A stretch of 64,000 nucleotides of DNA from Perognathus longimembris pacificus (Eukaryota > Chordata > Mammalia > Rodentia > Heteromyidae), in assembly GCF_023159225.1 (NCBI RefSeq), contig NC_063161.1, positions 71,700,767 to 71,764,766 on the forward strand, read 5' to 3'. Of this stretch, positions 60,185 through 64,000 are shown one piece after another (position 1 is the first letter of the stretch; each line of letters starts with the position of its first letter). The position numbers and the translations under genes are program-made. The notes below the pieces were generated by a model. It did not search any database, was not told where the DNA came from, and saw only the letters and a list, made by a program, of their open reading frames with translations.

Positions 60185-60420
60185 GGGTGGAAGAAAGGAC
60201 GGATGGTGGAAGGATGGGTGGATGATTGGGTGGGTAGATGGATGATGGGTGGTTGAATAGATGGATTTGTTGGCATGTGGGTGGATTCATGGGGGGGTGG
60301 ATGGATTGTGAGTAGGTAGAGGGATGAATAATGGGTGGTTGATTGGATGGATGGATAGATAGATGGATGGGTGGATGGATAGATAGATAGATGGATGCCG
60401 GATGGGTGGGTAAATGGATG
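60185..60420. repeat. (GGAT)n / (GATA)n-type imperfect array
   Basis: About 235 bp of GGATGGATG, GGTGGATG and GATAGATAGATG units with many substitutions. It is the second array of this type after 22873-23030. Confidence 0.9.
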
Positions 60421-60692
60421 GCATCTCTGACAGGTTCACTCACTGCCTCCATAGAACCCTTCTTCCCTGCAGACAGCTTCTCTTTGGGGTTTGTGCTTTT
60501 GTTTGTATTTCTTCCCCCACACACAATCTTTCACGTCACAAGCTCACGGACATGCGTGATCTCCTTCATTTCACAAACCCGAGCACTGACTGCCCGTCCC
60601 TCCAGCTGCTCCTGCAGACCTGCGCAGGAGCGCCAGAGCTCTCTACTTCTTTCTTCTGGTGTTTTGTTTTGTTTTGTTTTGTTTTTTTGGTA

Positions 60693-60913
60693 TTCCTTTT
60701 GTCTTTCTCTTGGTGCTGCGAGGATTTCAACACAGGGCCTTGGGCTTGACAAACCTGCATTCAGCCACTTGAGCCTCACCTCTGGTCATTTTTACTTTAA
60801 TCAGTTTTCAGATAGGATCTTTCATTTTTGCCAGCGGCCCATGGGGAACTTTGATCTTCCTCTCCATGCCTCCCGTATAGCTGGGATTACAGATGTGGAA
60901 GCGGGGCCTGGCC
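60693..60913 (-). mobile_element. B1-ID dimeric SINE (reverse)
   Basis: + strand: GCGAGGATTTCAACACAGGG CC, CAGCCACTTGAGCCTCACC, GATAGGATCTTTCATTTTTG CC and GTATAGCTGGGATTACAGAT GTGG. A TTTTG repeat (60661-60686) precedes it. Confidence 0.65.
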
Positions 60914-61489
60914 CTATTTAGAGAAGATGTCCTGAGCGAATTGCCTGTCTGTGTCTCCTCCCTTCTGCACACACGGGCCCCACCATTCTACAGTGTGATG
61001 TGTCACTGCAGCCAGTGACACCCTGCTCCCTTCTGCCCGCCCTCCCTCCACAGCCAGCCCTTCTCTTCTAGAGGATTCTGAACCCACAGTCACTGCCGCT
61101 AAGTTCTTTAACATTTGCAGTGACTTTGTATTGTCCTCAGAACCCAGCTACCCAGCAGGCTCTCCCCCTGTTCAGGCCCCTCACCTGCCAGACAACTCCC
61201 GGGGCAGGGCCTGCCGGGAGCAGAACTCTCCTCACCATGTGGCGAGCGGTCTCACGGGTTTGGTTAACTTCCCTGCACTCAGCAATTCATCACCTGCCCA
61301 TCCGGGCCCTTCTGTAAGCTCACCCCAGAGAGCACTGTCTAAAAAATCAGCTGGGTCTGAATCACCACATCATAGGGTGATGGGAAGCACGGGTGGTGCG
61401 CATGCTCACAGGGGCACCCGGCCTTGACTTGCCCCATAGCCTCCCTTCCAAGTCCCGGATAAAGGAAGGCTGAGGGAGAAAGAGCAGTG

Positions 61490-61552
61490 GTTCAAGGCCA
61501 GCTTGGGCTACATGGTAAAACTTTGTCGTTCCCCCCCCCCCCAAAAAAAAAA
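61490..61552 (+). mobile_element. B1-like SINE 3' fragment with C12-A10 end
   Basis: GGTTCAAGGCCAGCTTGGGC TACATGGTAAAAC leads into 12 C (61531-61542) and 10 A. Confidence 0.6.
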
Positions 61553-61564
61553 CAACCCTCCTAA

Positions 61565-61650
61565 ATCCAGGTGCCAGTGGCTCACACATAGGAGGCTGAG
61601 ATCTGAGGATTGTGGTTCAAAGCCAGCCTGGACAGAGAAGTCCATTAAAA
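61565..61650 (+). mobile_element. B1-like left half of a chimeric SINE, truncated
   Basis: GGTGCCAGTGGCTCACACAT AGGAGGCTGAGATCTGAGG and TGGTTCAAAGCCAGCCTGGA C. The right half is absent. Confidence 0.65.
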
Positions 61651-61903
61651 GTTGGGTTTGAATGAAAAGCCTGGTCACTTGGCAGGTGGGCATGAGTGAG
61701 CCACGCTGGCTCCTCAGAGCTCACGGCACTGTGGTCCCTGATCACTGCTGGCGTGACGGGTCGAGGAGACTCCCTGTGCAGCCTGCTCAGTGGGGCAGCC
61801 ATCACCAAGGACCAGGGTGATCTTCAAGATGCCGGCCCACCACCAATAAGGTCAGAGGAAAGGCAAGGGCAGGTCTGTGCAGGGCCAGCAAGTCTGCCCC
61901 ATG

Positions 61904-61924
61904 CCCCCCCCCCACACACACACA
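61904..61924. repeat. Poly-C (10) plus (CA)n
   Basis: Ten C at 61904-61913 then CA units. Confidence 0.93.
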
Positions 61925-62051
61925 CCCAGTCATTGGTTTAAAGCTTCCCAAGGAGGGCCGGAACCACTCAATTATTCAGCCGCTCTGCATGCAAAGTGCA
62001 GACTCTGTGAGGGGAAAAAGGATGCTGTCTTCCCAGTGAATGGTCCTCGGC

Positions 62052-62074
62052 GGGGGGGGGGGGGGGGGGGGGGG
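62052..62074. repeat. Poly-G run of 23
   Basis: Twenty-three consecutive G, followed by CAGGGGGCAGGGAGC, so the strand has strong G-quadruplex potential. It immediately precedes a B1-like unit. Confidence 0.95.
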
Positions 62075-62087
62075 CAGGGGGCAGGGA

Positions 62088-62160
62088 GCATGCACCTATA
62101 ATCCGGCAACTTGGGGGGCAAAGATTGGAAGGATTGTGTCTCAAGGCCAGCTCCAGCAAA
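62088..62160 (+). mobile_element. B1-like SINE fragment
   Basis: GCATGCACCTATAATCCGGC AAC and GTCTCAAGGCCAGCTCCAGC AAAAA. A young SINE inserted at its A-tail (62175). Confidence 0.6.
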
Positions 62161-62174
62161 AAGCCCCAGATCAG

Positions 62175-62382
62175 GGCCTGGGAATATAGCCTAGTGGTAC
62201 AGTGCTTGCCTTGTATACATGAAGCCTTGGGTTCGATTCCTCAGCACCATATAGAGAGAGAGAGAAAGCTGGAAGTGGCTCTGCGGCTCAAGTGGCAGAG
62301 TGCTAGCCTTGAGCACAAAGAAGCCAGGGACAGTGCTCAGGCCCTGAGTTCAAGCCCCAGGACTGGAGAAAAAGAAAAAAAA
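62175..62382 (+). mobile_element. IDL-Geo-type SINE with target-site duplication
   Basis: Left monomer GCCTAGTGGTACAGTGCTTG ... GGGTTCGATTCCTCAGCACC, a GA-expanded linker at about 62254-62266, right monomer CTCTGCGGCTCAAGTGGCAG ... CCCCAGGACTGG and an A-rich tail. The direct repeats AAAAAGCCCCAGATCAG at 62158-62174 and 62383-62399 flank it. It sits in the tail of a B1-like unit. Confidence 0.95.
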
Positions 62383-62402
62383 AAAAAGCCCCAGATCAGT
62401 AA

Positions 62403-62475
62403 GCAAGCTGGGTATGATGATGCACATCTATAATCCCAGCTAGATGGGATGGGGTAGGTGGGAATTCAGGTTTGA
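62403..62475 (+). mobile_element. B1-like SINE 5' fragment
   Basis: GCTGGGTATGATGATGCACA TCTATAATCCCAGC. It decays after 62475. With 62088-62160 it may be a remnant of a B1 array interrupted by the younger SINE. Confidence 0.5.
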
Positions 62476-63259
62476 GGTTGGTTGGGAAGTTTTCCAGGAG
62501 GACTTGAACAGTTTTGCTCCCCGGTCCTGCTGGGTGGAGCAGGCCACCCTCCCTCCTGAGTGCAGGCCAGTGAAGTGGGAGTGGGGGCCAAGGGCAGACA
62601 CTAAGAAGGACGGAAGCCCAGGTGTGCCGGGCTTCGGAGGACACTGTGGAAGGAGCATAGAGGCTGCCGGGGAGGGAGGCCAAGGCTGGAGCTGGGAAGG
62701 CCGGGCAGGCAGGAGTTGAAGGGTGACCAGCGTCAAAAATCCTTAGCTTCCGCTTCTGCCACCAGCCCTTTGCCTAACCAAGCGGTGCTTAGGGCCAATG
62801 GGGCAATTTGAGGCTCCACTGGGTATCAGTGCGGGATTTACAGAGACAGGAGGCTCCAGGCCTCAGTCTCCCCATCTCTCAGGACGTCCCTGGGGCTGTA
62901 GGTGGAAAAGGCCTGCCATCACGTCCCCCATGTCGCACTATCCCAGGTTTTGGTGGCTTGGCCAACACCACTGGGCCTTTGCTTACAGGAAATCAGGATG
63001 AAATCAAGCCAGGACAAACAGGCAGGCTAGTGGCTGCCACAAGCTTTGCCAGCCGAGGAGCTGGTCACCAAACACCCAGACAGGGTGGAAGTGTCACGAG
63101 TTATTTCCCAGGGCCCGCGGCAGTGCCCTCCCGTGTGGCACCGCTGCCCAGGCCCCGGTCACACAGGAGCACGCTGGAGTCCAGCAGCAGGATAGGCTCC
63201 AGACCATGCCACCCCCTACCCAGCACCCATCCTGCCCCGGCCCTCCTCCCTGTCCCTCC

Positions 63260-63303
63260 TCCCCCTGCCTCCTGAGTGCTGGGATTGCAGGTGTGTGCAT
63301 GAG
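63260..63303 (-). mobile_element. B1-like SINE 5'-end scrap (reverse)
   Basis: CCTGCCTCCTGAGTGCTGGG ATTGCAGGTGTGTGC on the + strand only. The remainder is not recognisable. Confidence 0.45.
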
Positions 63304-63817
63304 AACTCCCTCGTTTCTGAGCATCTCAGCATGCAGAATGCTACAGTGAGGACTTTCTTCAGTACCCTACAATCCTGTGGTCACATACCGCCTTCTATGA
63401 TTAGATATATCCATTGGTTACCCCTAAACACCACGCAATCTGCTAGTTCTCTAAAGCTGTTTGGATCAGATGTCCCTCATGAGCCATGCCTTAAGGCACT
63501 CACACTCCTGGGCCTCCATCTCTTGTTATTTCCCTTGTGATTTATTTACGCAAGAAACACGGTTATCTGCCCACATCTGGACATAACCCATCGTATCTCC
63601 AGGCATCGTTTTCACACCCCTCTGCCCTCTTGCACTCCGATGAGTGTGTAAGCTGAATGCAGAGGCTGGATCGGATTGCAGCTAGAACTTCTTGGTCAAA
63701 ACTACTATGTAGATGGTTATGATTATCTTTTCTTTTTTGTGGGGAGGGGAAAGGATTAAGTGTTGAGCTCAAACACCAGAGCCCTGGTCCTTTCGCTTTG
63801 ACTTATTTGTTTGTTTG

Positions 63818-64000
63818 CCCTCCTGGGGCTTGAACTCAGGGCCTGGGCACTGTCCCTGGGCCTCTGTGCTCAAAGCTAGCACTCTTATCACTTGAGCCAC
63901 AGCACTACTTCCAGCTTTTTTGAGTAGTTTATTGGAGATAAAAATCTCATAAGGACTTTTCTGCCTGGACTGGCTTTGAACCCTGATCCTCAGATCTCAG
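63818..64000 (-). mobile_element. B1 + Geo-like chimeric SINE (reverse), cut by the window end
   Basis: CTCCTGGGGCTTGAACTCAG GGCC, CTTATCACTTGAGCCACAGC, TTTATTGGAGATAAAAATCT C, GGCTTTGAACCCTGATCCTC AGATCTCAG. The B1 5' end lies beyond the window. Confidence 0.85.

Overview
The window is mammalian nuclear DNA, almost all intron, from inside one large gene. Six short exons on the + strand (12408-12455, 30584-30662, 45199-45336, 47558-47681, 50588-50664, 52775-52841) have AG/GT borders and join in one open frame of 533 nt. They encode about 177 residues of acidic, heptad-rich coiled coil that I recognise as the N-terminal part of CUX1 (CCAAT displacement protein), shared with its Golgi splice form CASP. 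By my memory of the human gene these are coding exons 3-8, so the window runs from intron 2 into intron 8. No other host gene, RNA gene, CRISPR array, bacterial operon or viral gene could be supported.

The organism is most likely a rodent of the Geomyoidea (kangaroo rats, pocket mice, pocket gophers). The evidence is a dense set of dimeric SINEs with an ID/tRNA-Ala-like left half and a right half found with it in every full copy. This matches the IDL-Geo family that I recall as described from that superfamily. The right half also occurs joined to a 7SL/B1-like left half, and B1-ID dimers are present too. I cannot tell which genus it is.

Layout: 1-12407 is upstream intron with SINEs, microsatellites and unique AT-rich blocks. 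12456-30583 (18.1 kb) holds a 5'-truncated L1 nested in a SINE (16.8-18.4 kb), a perfect 50-bp-arm palindrome in the same SINE (18.5 kb), two old L1 pieces (15.2 and 24.8 kb) and a compact CpG-rich cluster followed by an AT-rich unique block (21.7-22.1 kb). 30663-45198 (14.5 kb) holds a duplicated CA-repeat segment (35.0 kb), several young SINEs and homeodomain-motif-rich unique blocks (37.1, 42.3 and 42.8-43.1 kb). Exons at 45.2, 47.6, 50.6 and 52.8 kb are separated by introns of 2-3 kb. 52842-64000 is the start of a long intron with SINEs, unique AT-rich blocks, a GGAT-type array and a 23-G run.

No novel multi-gene system is visible. The points most worth a second look are: the two middle exons (47.6 and 50.6 kb), which are extremely GC-rich at third positions and carry nearly all the amino-acid changes; the perfect palindrome; the nested L1; the modular SINE families sharing one right half; and the candidate intronic regulatory blocks. 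Repeat and regulatory calls were made by eye, so their edges are approximate unless target-site duplications are given.
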